The notes under the pieces: model-generated | Database searches by the model: none | What the model was told of the DNA's origin: nothing | Seen by the model: only the letters and a program-made list of their open reading frames with translations | Position numbers and translations under genes: made by a program | Assembly (NCBI GenBank): GCA_035485275.1 | Contig: DATHOE010000045.1 | Coordinates: forward strand, 1 to 44,409 | Direction of reading: 5' to 3' | Source of the DNA: DAIDJD01 sp035485275 | GTDB taxonomy: Bacteria > Oederibacteriota > JAJYGY01 > DAIDJD01 | Length of the DNA: 44,409 nucleotides | In this document: in pieces, positions 32,934-41,079 of the stretch | How the letters are laid out: the number at the start of each line of letters is the position of its first letter | Position numbering within the stretch: the stretch's first letter is position 1

Positions 32934-32959
32934 AAAAAAGGCCCCCGTCCAGGGGGCCT
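32934..32959 (-). terminator. Hairpin with A/U-run, minus-strand terminator orientation
   Basis: Arms AGGCCCCC (32939-32946) and GGGGGCCT (32952-32959) with a 5-base loop, preceded by AAAAAA. Read on the minus strand it ends in TTTTTT and could stop antisense transcription. On the plus strand no U-run follows, so read-through into the next gene is expected. Confidence 0.45.
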
Positions 32960-32980
32960 GTGTCCCGCCATCGGGCAGGC

Positions 32981-34078
32981 ATGCTGAACTCACTCCTCGT
33001 ATTTCTTGCCGCCGGGCTCCTGGCTTTGGCCTTCACGCCGCTGGCCATACGCCTGGCATGGGTCACCGGGTTCCTCGACCGGCCCACCAGCCCCCTCAAA
33101 ACCCAGCGCGAACCCGTGGCCTACCTCGGAGGGCTGGCCATCGCCCTGGCCTTCGGCCTGGCCGTGCTGCTGCTGAAATTCACCCTGGACCCCAGCGCCG
33201 GCTTCGCCCCCTGGCCCTTGGGGCTCGAGCGCGGCCGCGGCGTGTACGCCATCGGCCTGGGGGGCGCCCTGGCCCTGGGTCTCGGCCTGCTGGACGACCG
33301 CAAAGCCCTCGGCCCCGGCCCGAAGTTTTTGGGCCAGGTGGCGGGCGCCCTGGTGCTGGTGTGGTGCGGGCTGCGGGTGCGCTTCGTGAGCCAGGCCTGG
33401 CTGAGCGCCTCGCTCACGGTGCTGTGGGTGGTCACCGTGACGAACGCCCTGAACTTCGTGGACATCCTCGACGGCCTGGCCGGCAGCGTCTGCGCCGCAG
33501 GGGCCCTGGTCTTCTGGGTCTTCGCCGTGCACGGCGGCCGCGGGGACGACGCCCTCGCGGCGGCGGCCCTGGCCGGGGCCTGCCTGGGCTTCCTGCCCTT
33601 CAACTGGAAGCCGGCCCGCGTCTACATGGGCGACGCCGGCTCGCATTTTCTGGGCTTCACCTTGGCGGCCATCAGCCTCAACCTGCGCTATTCCCACCAG
33701 AACGGCCTGGCCGTCCTGGCGCCGCTGGTGATCCTGTTCCTGCCGCTCTTCGACCTGGCGCTGATGATCGTCATCAGGACCCGCAAGGGCATCGCGCCCT
33801 GGAAGGGAAGCCCGGACCACGTGCCCCTGCGCCTGAAGGCCCTGGGGCTGAGCGTGCCCCAGGTGGCGGCCTTCCTCTCCTGCCTGACCTTCGCCCTGGG
33901 CATGCTGGTCTACGCGGCATCCTTCCTGGCCTTGGGGGCCGCGCTGTGGTTCTGGGGCGGCCTGGCGGCCCTGGCCCTGCTGGCGGCCTTCGCCCTGATG
34001 GCCGTGCGCATGCCCCATGACGTCCCCGTCCCCGCCGGGGGCAAGCCCCCCACATCCGGTCCAAAGAGGCGCGCATGA
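32981..34078 (+). CDS. WecA/TagO-type polyprenyl-phosphate sugar-1-phosphate transferase
   Basis: 365 residues from the ATG at 32981; a GTG at 32960 is a less likely start. About eleven membrane helices. Catalytic landmarks of the MraY/WecA superfamily are intact: LLDDRK (Asp105, Asp106), NFVDILDG (158-165), MGDAGS (216-221) and DHVPLRL with His280. The loop pattern fits WecA/TagO more than MraY. It moves HexNAc-1-phosphate onto undecaprenyl phosphate, the first step of an O-antigen, teichoic-acid-like or exopolysaccharide repeat unit. Its presence defines the region as a lipid-linked glycan locus. The stop overlaps the next start. Confidence 0.9.
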   Translation: MLNSLLVFLAAGLLALAFTPLAIRLAWVTGFLDRPTSPLKTQREPVAYLGGLAIALAFGLAVLLLKFTLDPSAGFAPWPLGLERGRGVYAIGLGGALALGLGLLDDRKALGPGPKFLGQVAGALVLVWCGLRVRFVSQAWLSASLTVLWVVTVTNALNFVDILDGLAGSVCAAGALVFWVFAVHGGRGDDALAAAALAGACLGFLPFNWKPARVYMGDAGSHFLGFTLAAISLNLRYSHQNGLAVLAPLVILFLPLFDLALMIVIRTRKGIAPWKGSPDHVPLRLKALGLSVPQVAAFLSCLTFALGMLVYAASFLALGAALWFWGGLAALALLAAFALMAVRMPHDVPVPAGGKPPTSGPKRRA

Positions 34079-34992
34079 AAGAGATCCGTTTCCCCTCGAT
34101 GCTTTCCATGGACTACCCCGGCCTGGTCAGCGAAGCGCTGGCCAAGGTGCGGGACGTGCCCGCCGGCGAGACCTTCACGGTCGACCTGACGGAGACCCAG
34201 AAGATCTCCGCCTTCGGCGTGGCGGCCCTGGGCGCCTGCCTGGCGCGGCTGGTGGCCTCCAAGCGCCTGCCCTCCGGCAGCATCATCCGGCGGCCGGAGA
34301 ACGGCCGCGTCAGCAACGACCTTATGCGCATGGGCCTCTACCGCCTCCTGCAGGAGGCCAGCATCAACGTGTACACCGGCGAGAAGATCGGCGAGCGCCC
34401 GCAGGAGCTCTGGCTGGTGGAACGGCCCCAGGAGCTCGAGAACGCCATCCCCCGTTTGGTGAACATCCTGCGGGGCGTGCTGCCCGCCTCGAAGGCCGAT
34501 TTTGAGCGGGTCATGCAGATCTTTTCGGGGCTCAGCGACAACGTCTTCCGCCACGGCGCGGGGCACAGCGGCGCGGTGCTGTGCGGCCAGGCCTTCCCCA
34601 AGAACGGCGTGATCGAGGTCGCCGTGGCCGACACCGGGCAGGGGATTTGGGGCAGCCTGAAGCGCCTGCCGGGCCTCAGCGAGGGCCTCAAGGGCGACAG
34701 CAACGCGATCCTGACCGCCCTGGCCCTGAAGGTGAAGTCCCCGGACGGCAGCGTGCGCCTGGGCCTCCTCAACACGCTCCTGGCGACGGTGCGCAAGACC
34801 GGCGGGGAAATGGTGTGCATGTCCGGCGAGGCGGCCCTGAGCATGCGCAACGGCGAGATGCGCAGCACCGCGATCCCGAACTATCCCGGCACGGTGGTGG
34901 GCATGCGTTTGCGCCTGCTGTCCCCGACCGCGGCCGAGCCCCAAGCCGGCCCGACCGCGGAGACCCCGGCCCCCGCGCCGGCCAAGGCCTAG
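34075..34992 (+). CDS. STAS-like / GHKL ATPase-like fusion protein
   Basis: 305 residues. The first 100 residues (FTVDLTETQKISAFGVAALGACL, then an RVSNDLMRMGLYRLL helix) look like a STAS or STAS-like domain of the anti-sigma-antagonist type. Residues of about 140-280 look like a GHKL ATPase of the anti-sigma kinase type: an N-box-like FSGLSDNVFRHG with Asn156 and His160, and a G1-box-like VADTGQGIWGS. The later glycine-rich lid is degenerate (VRLGLLNTLLA). The Ala/Pro tail is disordered. It overlaps the transferase stop (ATGA). A partner-switching sensor or regulator tied to glycan synthesis is inferred. Confidence 0.75.
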   Translation: MKEIRFPSMLSMDYPGLVSEALAKVRDVPAGETFTVDLTETQKISAFGVAALGACLARLVASKRLPSGSIIRRPENGRVSNDLMRMGLYRLLQEASINVYTGEKIGERPQELWLVERPQELENAIPRLVNILRGVLPASKADFERVMQIFSGLSDNVFRHGAGHSGAVLCGQAFPKNGVIEVAVADTGQGIWGSLKRLPGLSEGLKGDSNAILTALALKVKSPDGSVRLGLLNTLLATVRKTGGEMVCMSGEAALSMRNGEMRSTAIPNYPGTVVGMRLRLLSPTAAEPQAGPTAETPAPAPAKA

Positions 34993-34994
34993 GC

Positions 34995-36326
34995 ATGGCC
35001 GATCCGCTGGTGGTCCTCGGCGCCGGCCTGGCCGGGCTATCCACGGCCTACCACGCCAAGAAGGCCGGGCGGCCCTACCTTTTGTTCGAAAAGAACGAGC
35101 GCGCGGGCGGCCTGGTGCGTTCCCAGAGGGTGAACGGCTTTTCCTTCGACTACACCGGCCACCTCCTGCACATGCGCGAAGCGCGCACGCGCGCCCTGGT
35201 CCTGGACGAGCTGGCCTTGAAGGAGGACTTCGCGCCCGTGAGCCGCGACGCCTGGGTCTATTCGCACGGGCGCTACACCCGCGCGCCCTTCCAGGCGAAC
35301 TTGTTCGGCCTGCCGCCGGCGGTGTTGAGGGAGTGCCTGGAGGGCGCGCTGCGGGCCCAGGGGGCCCTGCCCCAGTCCAAGCGGCCGGCGGGGGCTTCCA
35401 AGGGGAAGACCAAAGGCAAGGGCGGCTTCCAAAGTTTCGAGGACTTCAACCTCGGGTATTTCGGCGAGGGCATCTACCGCCACTTCATGGAACCCTACAA
35501 CACCAAGCTGTGGGGCGTGCACCCCTCCGAGATGTCCACGGAGTTCATGGGCCGCTTCGTGCCCAAGCCCAGCCTGGAGCGCATGTTCGAGGGCGCCCTT
35601 TTCGACCAGGCCAAGCCCATGGGCTACAACGCCGACTTCATCTACCCCAAGCGCGTGGGCATAGAGATCCTGTCGCGGGCCTTCGCCGAGCGCGTCGAGG
35701 TCCGCGCGTCCCTGGCCGCCCTGGCCGTGGACCCGCGGCGCCGGAGCGTGACCCTCAGCGACGGCAGCGTCCACCGATACGCGCGCCTGGTCACGACGCT
35801 GCCCCTGCCGCGCCTGGTGGCCATCCTCAAGGACGCGCCGGCCGAAGTGAAGCGGGCCGCCGCGCGCCTGCGCGCCTCCAGCGTGCTGAACGTCAACCTG
35901 GGGATAGCCGGCCGCGACGTCAGCTCCAAGCAGTGGATCTACGTGCCCGAGCCGCACTTGCCCTTTTACCGGGTCGGCTTCTACCACAACTTCAGCAAGG
36001 CCATGGTCCCCAGGGGCGGCTCCAGCGTCTACGCCGAGATGAGCTATTCCCCGCAGCGCCCCATCGACAAGGCGGCCGCGCCCGCGCGCGTGAAGGCGGG
36101 CCTGCGCAGCATGGGCATTCTGCGCGCGGGGGACCGCATCGCCGCGGAGTGGGTGGCGGACATCGAGGACGCCTACGTGGTCTACGACGCCCAGCGCACC
36201 GAAAGCGTGGAAAGCATCCAGTCCTGGCTGAGGGCGCGCGACATCGTCAGCACGGGCCGCTGGGGCCGCTGGGAATACGCGGCCATGGAGGACGCCATCT
36301 GGCAGGGCGCGGAGGCGGCGCGTTAG
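34995..36326 (+). CDS. FAD-dependent UDP-galactopyranose-mutase-like protein
   Basis: 443 residues from the ATG at 34995, 2 bases after the upstream stop; the frame is open earlier but the dinucleotide fold must begin here. GAGLAGLSTA (9-18) and FEKNERAGGLVRS bind FAD. FDYTGHLLHM, YNTKLWGVHPSEMSTEFMGRFVP and WEYAAMEDAIWQG are the landmarks of UGM-like and protoporphyrinogen-oxidase-like flavoproteins. A short Lys/Gly-rich insertion (KGKTKGKGG near 135-143) is unusual. UDP-galactofuranose production for the glycan is a reasonable guess, but the substrate is not certain. Confidence 0.8.
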   Translation: MADPLVVLGAGLAGLSTAYHAKKAGRPYLLFEKNERAGGLVRSQRVNGFSFDYTGHLLHMREARTRALVLDELALKEDFAPVSRDAWVYSHGRYTRAPFQANLFGLPPAVLRECLEGALRAQGALPQSKRPAGASKGKTKGKGGFQSFEDFNLGYFGEGIYRHFMEPYNTKLWGVHPSEMSTEFMGRFVPKPSLERMFEGALFDQAKPMGYNADFIYPKRVGIEILSRAFAERVEVRASLAALAVDPRRRSVTLSDGSVHRYARLVTTLPLPRLVAILKDAPAEVKRAAARLRASSVLNVNLGIAGRDVSSKQWIYVPEPHLPFYRVGFYHNFSKAMVPRGGSSVYAEMSYSPQRPIDKAAAPARVKAGLRSMGILRAGDRIAAEWVADIEDAYVVYDAQRTESVESIQSWLRARDIVSTGRWGRWEYAAMEDAIWQGAEAAR

Positions 36327-36401
36327 GCGGGTTCTGTCGGCGGGGATCCGGGTTTTCTTGCGGCGTTCTTGAAGGTCGCGGCCATTTCCGTTTCGCCGGC
36401 C

Positions 36402-36749
36402 TTATTTCTTCTTTTTCGCGGGTTTGCGCCGCAGCGAGCGGACCACGGACAGCACGGAGCGGGTGTCGTAGGCGCTGAGGCCTTCCAGGGACAGCAGGTT
36501 TTCCCCGGAGCGTCCCGCGGACGCGGTCCTGGCCCCGCTGTCGGATCCGAAGAGGGCCTCCGGTTCCAGGCCCAGGGTGTTTCCTAAGACTAAGTACGAA
36601 TCCAGGCTGCCTTTGCGGGTTCCGTTTTCAAGGTAGGACAAAAAAGCCGTGGTCAGGCCGGCGCGTTCAGCCAGCTCCTGCTGGGTGAGGCCCTTCGCAT
36701 GGCGTTGTTCCCTGATGCGCTGGCCTAAGCGTTTGTAAAACGGATGCAT
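36402..36749 (-). CDS. XRE-family HTH repressor
   Basis: 115 residues from the ATG at 36749, behind GAGGAAC. Residues of about 7-62 form a Cro/cI-type helix-turn-helix (KGLTQQELAERAGLTTAFLSYLENG). The rest has a Ser-rich linker and a strongly basic tail (RRKPAKKKK). It is transcribed away from the micro-lipoprotein gene across a 150-base interval containing a tandem 8-base repeat, a likely operator. This small locus interrupts the plus-strand genes around it. Confidence 0.92.
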   Translation of the reverse strand: MHPFYKRLGQRIREQRHAKGLTQQELAERAGLTTAFLSYLENGTRKGSLDSYLVLGNTLGLEPEALFGSDSGARTASAGRSGENLLSLEGLSAYDTRSVLSVVRSLRRKPAKKKK

Positions 36750-36788
36750 GGTGTTCCTCCTGAGGCCTACCTTAAGGAGGACAGCCCG

Positions 36789-36804
36789 ACAGTTGAACAG
36801 TTGA
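36789..36804. promoter_or_regulatory. Tandem 8-base repeat, likely XRE operator
   Basis: Two adjacent perfect copies of ACAGTTGA (36789-36796 and 36797-36804), 40 bases upstream of the XRE start codon and just before the TTGACT -35 box of the divergent gene. The position suits autorepression and control of the neighbour. Direct repeats of this kind are a known operator form, but binding is inferred. Confidence 0.5.
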
Positions 36805-36812
36805 TTAAGCTA

Positions 36813-36841
36813 TTGACTAAAAAAGCCCATGAAACTAACAT
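36813..36841 (+). promoter_or_regulatory. Promoter of the micro-lipoprotein gene
   Basis: A -35 TTGACT (36813-36818, five of six) and a -10 TAACAT (36836-36841, four of six) are separated by exactly 17 bases in an AT-rich patch. Start of transcription would fall about 55 bases before the ATG at 36903. Confidence 0.65.
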
Positions 36842-36902
36842 TCAAACGATTTAAGCAGCGTTCGTCCGCGCGCCATTTCGCTCTAACGCCGATGGAGGGG
36901 TG

Positions 36903-36983
36903 ATGCTGAAGAGAATCTTGATCGGGTGCGTCTTGTTTTCCGCCCTGCTTTCGTCCGCCTGCATCCCCATCCACCTCACCTAA
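36903..36983 (+). CDS. Micro-lipoprotein, 26 residues
   Basis: An ATG at 36903 behind GGAGGGG opens a 26-codon frame ending in TAA at 36981-36983. The peptide has Lys-Arg at positions 3-4, a hydrophobic core and lipobox LSSAC with the lipidated Cys at position 20. After cleavage only seven residues (CIPIHLT) would remain. The combination of promoter, ribosome site, signal and stop makes chance unlikely. Its size and layout recall entericidin-type or colicin-lysis-type small lipoproteins, but no sequence match is claimed. It is divergent from the XRE gene, its probable regulator. Confidence 0.7.
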   Translation: MLKRILIGCVLFSALLSSACIPIHLT

Positions 36984-37143
36984 AAACCGGCTTTTCCAGG
37001 CCTTTCTTGTCCGGCTTTGGAACGCGTCCGAGTGCCCACCCGGTCCACTTGTGCGCACCCATGTCCGCGGCGATAATGTCCGCGCCCGCTTTTTCCGCCC
37101 TAAAACCGCTTTCAGCCCCCATTCCTCCCCTCGGAACTCATCC

Positions 37144-38073
37144 ATGCCTTTAGCCCTCATCGTGCTGGCAGTGCTCGTGGTCTTCGGCCTGGTGGTCGTG
37201 TCCCAGAGCGTCGTGACCGTGGAACAGGGCTACGAGGTAATGATGGAGCGCTTCGGCAAGTACGTCGCCACGCTCAAGCCGGGGCTCCAGTTCGTCGTGC
37301 CCTTCGTCTACCGCGTCGGGCGCCGCATGAACATGATGGAGCACGCCGTCGAGATCCCCAGCCAGGAGGTCATCACCAAGGACAACGCCACCGTCACGGT
37401 GGACGCCATCGTCTTCCTGGTGATCGTCGACGCGTACAAGGCCGCCTACAACGTCGCCGACTACGTCGGCACCTGCCAGCAGCTGACCCTGGCCAACGTC
37501 CGCTCCGTCATCGGCCTCAGGGAGTTCGACCTGGTGCTGGCCGAGAGGATCAAGATGAACGACGAGATCCTGCAGGAGCTCGACGTGGCCTGCAGCACCT
37601 GGGGCATCAAGGTGACCCGCGTCGAGATCCGGGACATACGGCCGCCCGCGGACCTGCTCGCGGCCATGGGCGAACAGAAGAAGGCCGACCAGGAGAAGCG
37701 CGCCAAGATCCTTGCCGCCGAGGGCGACCAGCAGGCCCAGATCAAGGTGGCCGAAGGCAAGCGCCAGGCCGCCATCCTGGAGTCCCAGGGCAAGCTCGAG
37801 GCCGCCAAGAACGAGGCCGAAGCCATCAAGATCACGGCCCAGGCCCAGGCCGACGCCACCAAGTCCGTGGCGGAATCCATCCAGGGTCACGGCGAAGCCG
37901 CGGTGAACTACTTCCTGGGGCAGAAATACATCGAGGCCATGGCCCAGATCAACCCCAACGCCAAGATCGTCATGATCCCGGCCGACTTCGGCAGCGGAGT
38001 GGCCAGCATCGGCGGCATCGCCGCCCTGCTGGGCGGCGACTCGGGCAAGACCTGGAACCAGGCGGGTAAGTAG
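37144..38073 (+). CDS. qmcA: SPFH/band-7 membrane protein (stomatin/QmcA-like)
   Basis: 309 residues from the ATG at 37144; a frame upstream is open but not coding-like. One N-terminal membrane helix (LIVLAVLVVFGLVVVSQ), then the SPFH fold with VEQGYEVMMERFGKY, LKPGLQFVVPFV and SQEVITKDNATVTVDAIVF. A charged Ala/Glu/Lys coiled-coil stalk follows at about 180-250 with repeated AEGxxQAxI. It forms large oligomeric rings in the membrane and organises lipid domains. Its partner NfeD follows 2 bases after the stop, the usual pairing. Confidence 0.93.
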   Translation: MPLALIVLAVLVVFGLVVVSQSVVTVEQGYEVMMERFGKYVATLKPGLQFVVPFVYRVGRRMNMMEHAVEIPSQEVITKDNATVTVDAIVFLVIVDAYKAAYNVADYVGTCQQLTLANVRSVIGLREFDLVLAERIKMNDEILQELDVACSTWGIKVTRVEIRDIRPPADLLAAMGEQKKADQEKRAKILAAEGDQQAQIKVAEGKRQAAILESQGKLEAAKNEAEAIKITAQAQADATKSVAESIQGHGEAAVNYFLGQKYIEAMAQINPNAKIVMIPADFGSGVASIGGIAALLGGDSGKTWNQAGK

Positions 38074-38075
38074 GC

Positions 38076-38582
38076 ATGCAGCTGCTCATGGATCCGGTGA
38101 GTTTTTGGTGGCCCTTGGGCCTGGGCCTGCTCCTGATGACCGGCGAGCTCTTTGCCCCCTCCACGGTCTTCCTGTGGACCGGCGCCGCGGGGGTGCTGGT
38201 GGCGCTTCCCATGGTCCTGTGGCCCTCCCTGCCGCTGGTCGCGGACCTGGGGCTGTGGCTGCTGTTCTCCCTGGCCGCGGTGCTGGCGGCCAGACGCTAC
38301 CACCGCGGGCACCCCCTGTCCGGGGAGCGGGTCGGGCTTTCGCCCTCGGCCTCGCCCAACCGTTACGGCACGGAGTTCATAGGGATGAGCACGGTATTGA
38401 AGGCGGACAGCCAGGGCGGCGAGACGCGCGTGAGCCTGCAGGGGGCCAGTTGGGGGGTCAAACTCAAGGGCGGGGACCTGAAGGCGGGCTCCAGGATACG
38501 GGTCGTTGGTTTGGACGGGATTTTTCTGGTGGCCGAGCCCGCGGATGTGGACCGGGCCGGGCCGGAAAGCGGCACGGCCTGA
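38076..38582 (+). CDS. NfeD-like protein (short type)
   Basis: 168 residues. Two or three membrane helices (FWWPLGLGLLLMTGELF, VFLWTGAAGVLVALP, LGLWLLFSLAAVLA) precede a soluble OB-fold domain (MSTVLKADSQGGETRVSLQGASWGVK, GSRIRVVGLDGIFLVAEP). This is the truncated NfeD/YbbK form that always accompanies an SPFH gene. The ATG at 38088 is an alternative start. Confidence 0.92.
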   Translation: MQLLMDPVSFWWPLGLGLLLMTGELFAPSTVFLWTGAAGVLVALPMVLWPSLPLVADLGLWLLFSLAAVLAARRYHRGHPLSGERVGLSPSASPNRYGTEFIGMSTVLKADSQGGETRVSLQGASWGVKLKGGDLKAGSRIRVVGLDGIFLVAEPADVDRAGPESGTA

Positions 38583-38587
38583 GCCGC

Positions 38588-39721
38588 ATGCCTCCCATCA
38601 AGGTCGCCATCATCGTCACCCGGCTCGACTTGGGCGGCGCCCAGGAAGTGGCCCTGCGGACGGCCCTGGGGCTGGATCCCGGGCGCTTCGACGTGCGCCT
38701 GCTCTGCGGCGAAGGCGGCCAGCTCGACGAGGAGGCCCGCAGGCTTCTCGGCCCCCGCTTCGTGGTGGTGCCCTTCCTGCGCCATCCCATCTCGCCCCTC
38801 AACGACCTCGCGGCCGCGGCGTGGCTATGGAACTACCTCGTGCGCGAAGGGGTGCGGGTCGTGCATACCCATTCCAGCAAGGCCGGCCTGCTGGGCCGGC
38901 TGGCGGCTTTTTTCGCCCGCACGCCCCGGGTGGCGCACACGGTCCACGGCTGGTCCTTCAACGATTTCCAGTCCGGCCCGGCCTTCATGGCTTTCGTGCT
39001 GATGGAACGGCGCCTGGCCCGCGTCACCGACCACATCATCGTGGTGGCCTCCAGCCTGCGCGACAAGGGCCTGCTCCTGGGCGTCGGCCGTCCGGACCGC
39101 TACGCCCTGGTGCGGGCGGCCGTGGACCTGCCGGCCTGGAGCCGCACCCCGCGTTCGCGGGCCGCGCTGAAAAAAATCCTGCCGGACCTGAAAGCCCGGG
39201 TCGTGGGCGTGGTCGCCAACCTCAAAGCCCAGAAGGCGCCCCTGGATTTCGTGCGCATCGCCGCCCTGGTGTGCCGCGGCCGCAAGGACGTGGATTTCGT
39301 GTACATCGGCGACGGGCCCCTGCGGCCCGAGGCGGAGGCCCTGGCGCGGAGCCTGGGGCTTTCCGGGCGCATTCATTTCCTCGGCTGGCAGCGCTCCCCG
39401 CGCCAGCTGGCGGCCGGCTTTGACGTCTTTCTGCTGCCCTCCCTGTATGAGGGCCTGCCCTGCGTCTTCCCGGAAGTCCTGAGCCTGGGGGTCCCGGTCG
39501 TGGCCAGCCAGGTGGACGGGGCCGCCGAGATCGTGAAGGAGGGAAGCAACGGCTTCCTTTGCCAGCCCCGCGATTGCGAAGCCATGGCCGACCGCGTGGC
39601 GGCCCTCCTGGACAGGCCCGCCCTGCTGCGGCGCCTGTCCGCGGGCGCGAAGCGCAGCGTCGGCGCGGAGTTTTCCTACGGCGCCATGCTGGAGAGGACG
39701 GCCGCCATCTATGCCTCCTGA
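38588..39721 (+). CDS. GT4-family glycosyltransferase
   Basis: 377 residues from the ATG at 38588. The GT-B fold is shown by RLDLGGAQEVAL near the N-terminus, VHTHSSKAGLLGRLAA, IGDGPLRPEAEALA and the nucleotide-sugar motif LLPSLYEGLPCVFPEVLSLGVPVVAS, which contains the ExxxxxxxE signature of GT4. A soluble cytoplasmic enzyme probably adding a sugar from a nucleotide donor to the lipid-linked glycan. It follows nfeD by 5 bases and precedes a second GT gene by 15. Confidence 0.92.
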   Translation: MPPIKVAIIVTRLDLGGAQEVALRTALGLDPGRFDVRLLCGEGGQLDEEARRLLGPRFVVVPFLRHPISPLNDLAAAAWLWNYLVREGVRVVHTHSSKAGLLGRLAAFFARTPRVAHTVHGWSFNDFQSGPAFMAFVLMERRLARVTDHIIVVASSLRDKGLLLGVGRPDRYALVRAAVDLPAWSRTPRSRAALKKILPDLKARVVGVVANLKAQKAPLDFVRIAALVCRGRKDVDFVYIGDGPLRPEAEALARSLGLSGRIHFLGWQRSPRQLAAGFDVFLLPSLYEGLPCVFPEVLSLGVPVVASQVDGAAEIVKEGSNGFLCQPRDCEAMADRVAALLDRPALLRRLSAGAKRSVGAEFSYGAMLERTAAIYAS

Positions 39722-39736
39722 CGCCGAAGGGCAGCA

Positions 39737-40975
39737 GTGAAAATACTGGCGCTTTCCCCGGTCTTCCCCGACGCCCCCGCCGACGGCGACCGCCTGCGCC
39801 TGTTCCATTGGATCGCCGAGATGGGCAGGCGCCACGAGATCCACCTGGCCTGTTTCACGGATCCGGCCCGCGCCGAAGACCTTGGCCAGGGATCCCTGGG
39901 ACCGAGGCTCGCCGCGGTCCACCGGGTGGCCTGGCCGCTGGGCCGCCGCCGCCTGGCCGCGGGCTTGCGGGTCCTGGCTGCGGCCCCCTCAGGGGTGGCG
40001 GCCTTGGCGAGCCGGGACATGCGCGTCCTGGTGGACGCCCTGATCGGCGGAGCGGCCGGGGCCGGGGCGCCCTTTGACGCGGTGCTGGCCTACCGCCTGA
40101 AAATGGCGCCCTATGCCCTGCGTTTCAAGGGGCCCCGCTTCCTGGACTACACGGATTCCATGACCCGTTACACCGAGCGCCGGGCCGTGGAGCTGGCGCT
40201 GCGGCGCCGGCCCCTGGCCGCGGCCTTCGCCCGGGCGCAAGCCGCCCGTTTGGCGGCCTACGAGGCCTGGTGCGCCGGGGAGTTCGACGCCGGATTTTTC
40301 AACGCGTCCCAGGACTGCGAAGCCGTGGGGGCCATGCGCCCCAAGGCCGCCGCGGCCTTGCGGGTCGCGGCCAACGGGGTGGATGCGGCCCTCTTCCGGG
40401 TCGACCGAAAAGCCGCTGCCGCGGCCAAGGACCCCTTTGAGATGCTTTTTGTCGGGCACCTGGCCTATCCGCCCAACGCCGACGCGGTCGCCTGGTTCGC
40501 GCGCTCGGTGCTGCCGCTGGTGCGGGCGCGGGTGCCCAAGGCCTTCCTGACCGTGCTGGGCGGGGACGCGCCCGCGGGCCTGTCCGCGCTGGCCGGCCTC
40601 CCGGGCCTGCGCTTCGCCGGTTTTGTGAAGGACACCCTGCCGTACCTTGACCGGGCCGCGTTGAGCGTGTGCCCGGTGCGCACCGGCGCCGGGCGCCAAA
40701 ACAAGCTGCTGGAGGCCTTCGCCGCGGGACTGCCCGCGGTGGCCACGAGCCTGTCGGCCCAGGGCGCGGAAGCCCGCGACCTGGAGCATCTGCTGGTCGC
40801 CGACGAGCCGGCCGCCTTCGCCTCGGCCGTGGTGCGCCTACTGGAACAGCCACGGCTTGGCCAGGCGTTGGCGCGGAAAGCCAGGATCCTGGCGCGGAGC
40901 CGCTATCTTTGGCCGCGCAACGCGGCGATCCTGGAGGCCGCGATGCTTAGAGCCACGCGGCGGCCTTTGTGGTAA
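39737..40975 (+). CDS. GT4-family glycosyltransferase (TIGR03087-like)
   Basis: 412 residues from a GTG at 39737 behind GGGCAGCAG. The N-terminus FPDAPADGDRLRLFHWIAEMGRRHEI and LDYTDSMTRYTERRA, and the C-terminal GHLAYPPNADAVAWF and TGAGRQNKLLEAFAAGLPAVAT match sugar transferases of the Stp1/TIGR03087 type, found in EPS loci often linked to exosortase systems. No exosortase is visible here. It probably extends the same glycan as the preceding enzyme. Confidence 0.9.
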   Translation: MKILALSPVFPDAPADGDRLRLFHWIAEMGRRHEIHLACFTDPARAEDLGQGSLGPRLAAVHRVAWPLGRRRLAAGLRVLAAAPSGVAALASRDMRVLVDALIGGAAGAGAPFDAVLAYRLKMAPYALRFKGPRFLDYTDSMTRYTERRAVELALRRRPLAAAFARAQAARLAAYEAWCAGEFDAGFFNASQDCEAVGAMRPKAAAALRVAANGVDAALFRVDRKAAAAAKDPFEMLFVGHLAYPPNADAVAWFARSVLPLVRARVPKAFLTVLGGDAPAGLSALAGLPGLRFAGFVKDTLPYLDRAALSVCPVRTGAGRQNKLLEAFAAGLPAVATSLSAQGAEARDLEHLLVADEPAAFASAVVRLLEQPRLGQALARKARILARSRYLWPRNAAILEAAMLRATRRPLW

Positions 40976-41079
40976 TCTAGGTCCTTGTACGACGCCTGCC
41001 CAAGCCGGCCACGATTCGATTCCAGCCCTTCGCCGCGCGGACCGCGTGCCGCCCCGCCCTGCTTCGGCCGCCCAAAGCC

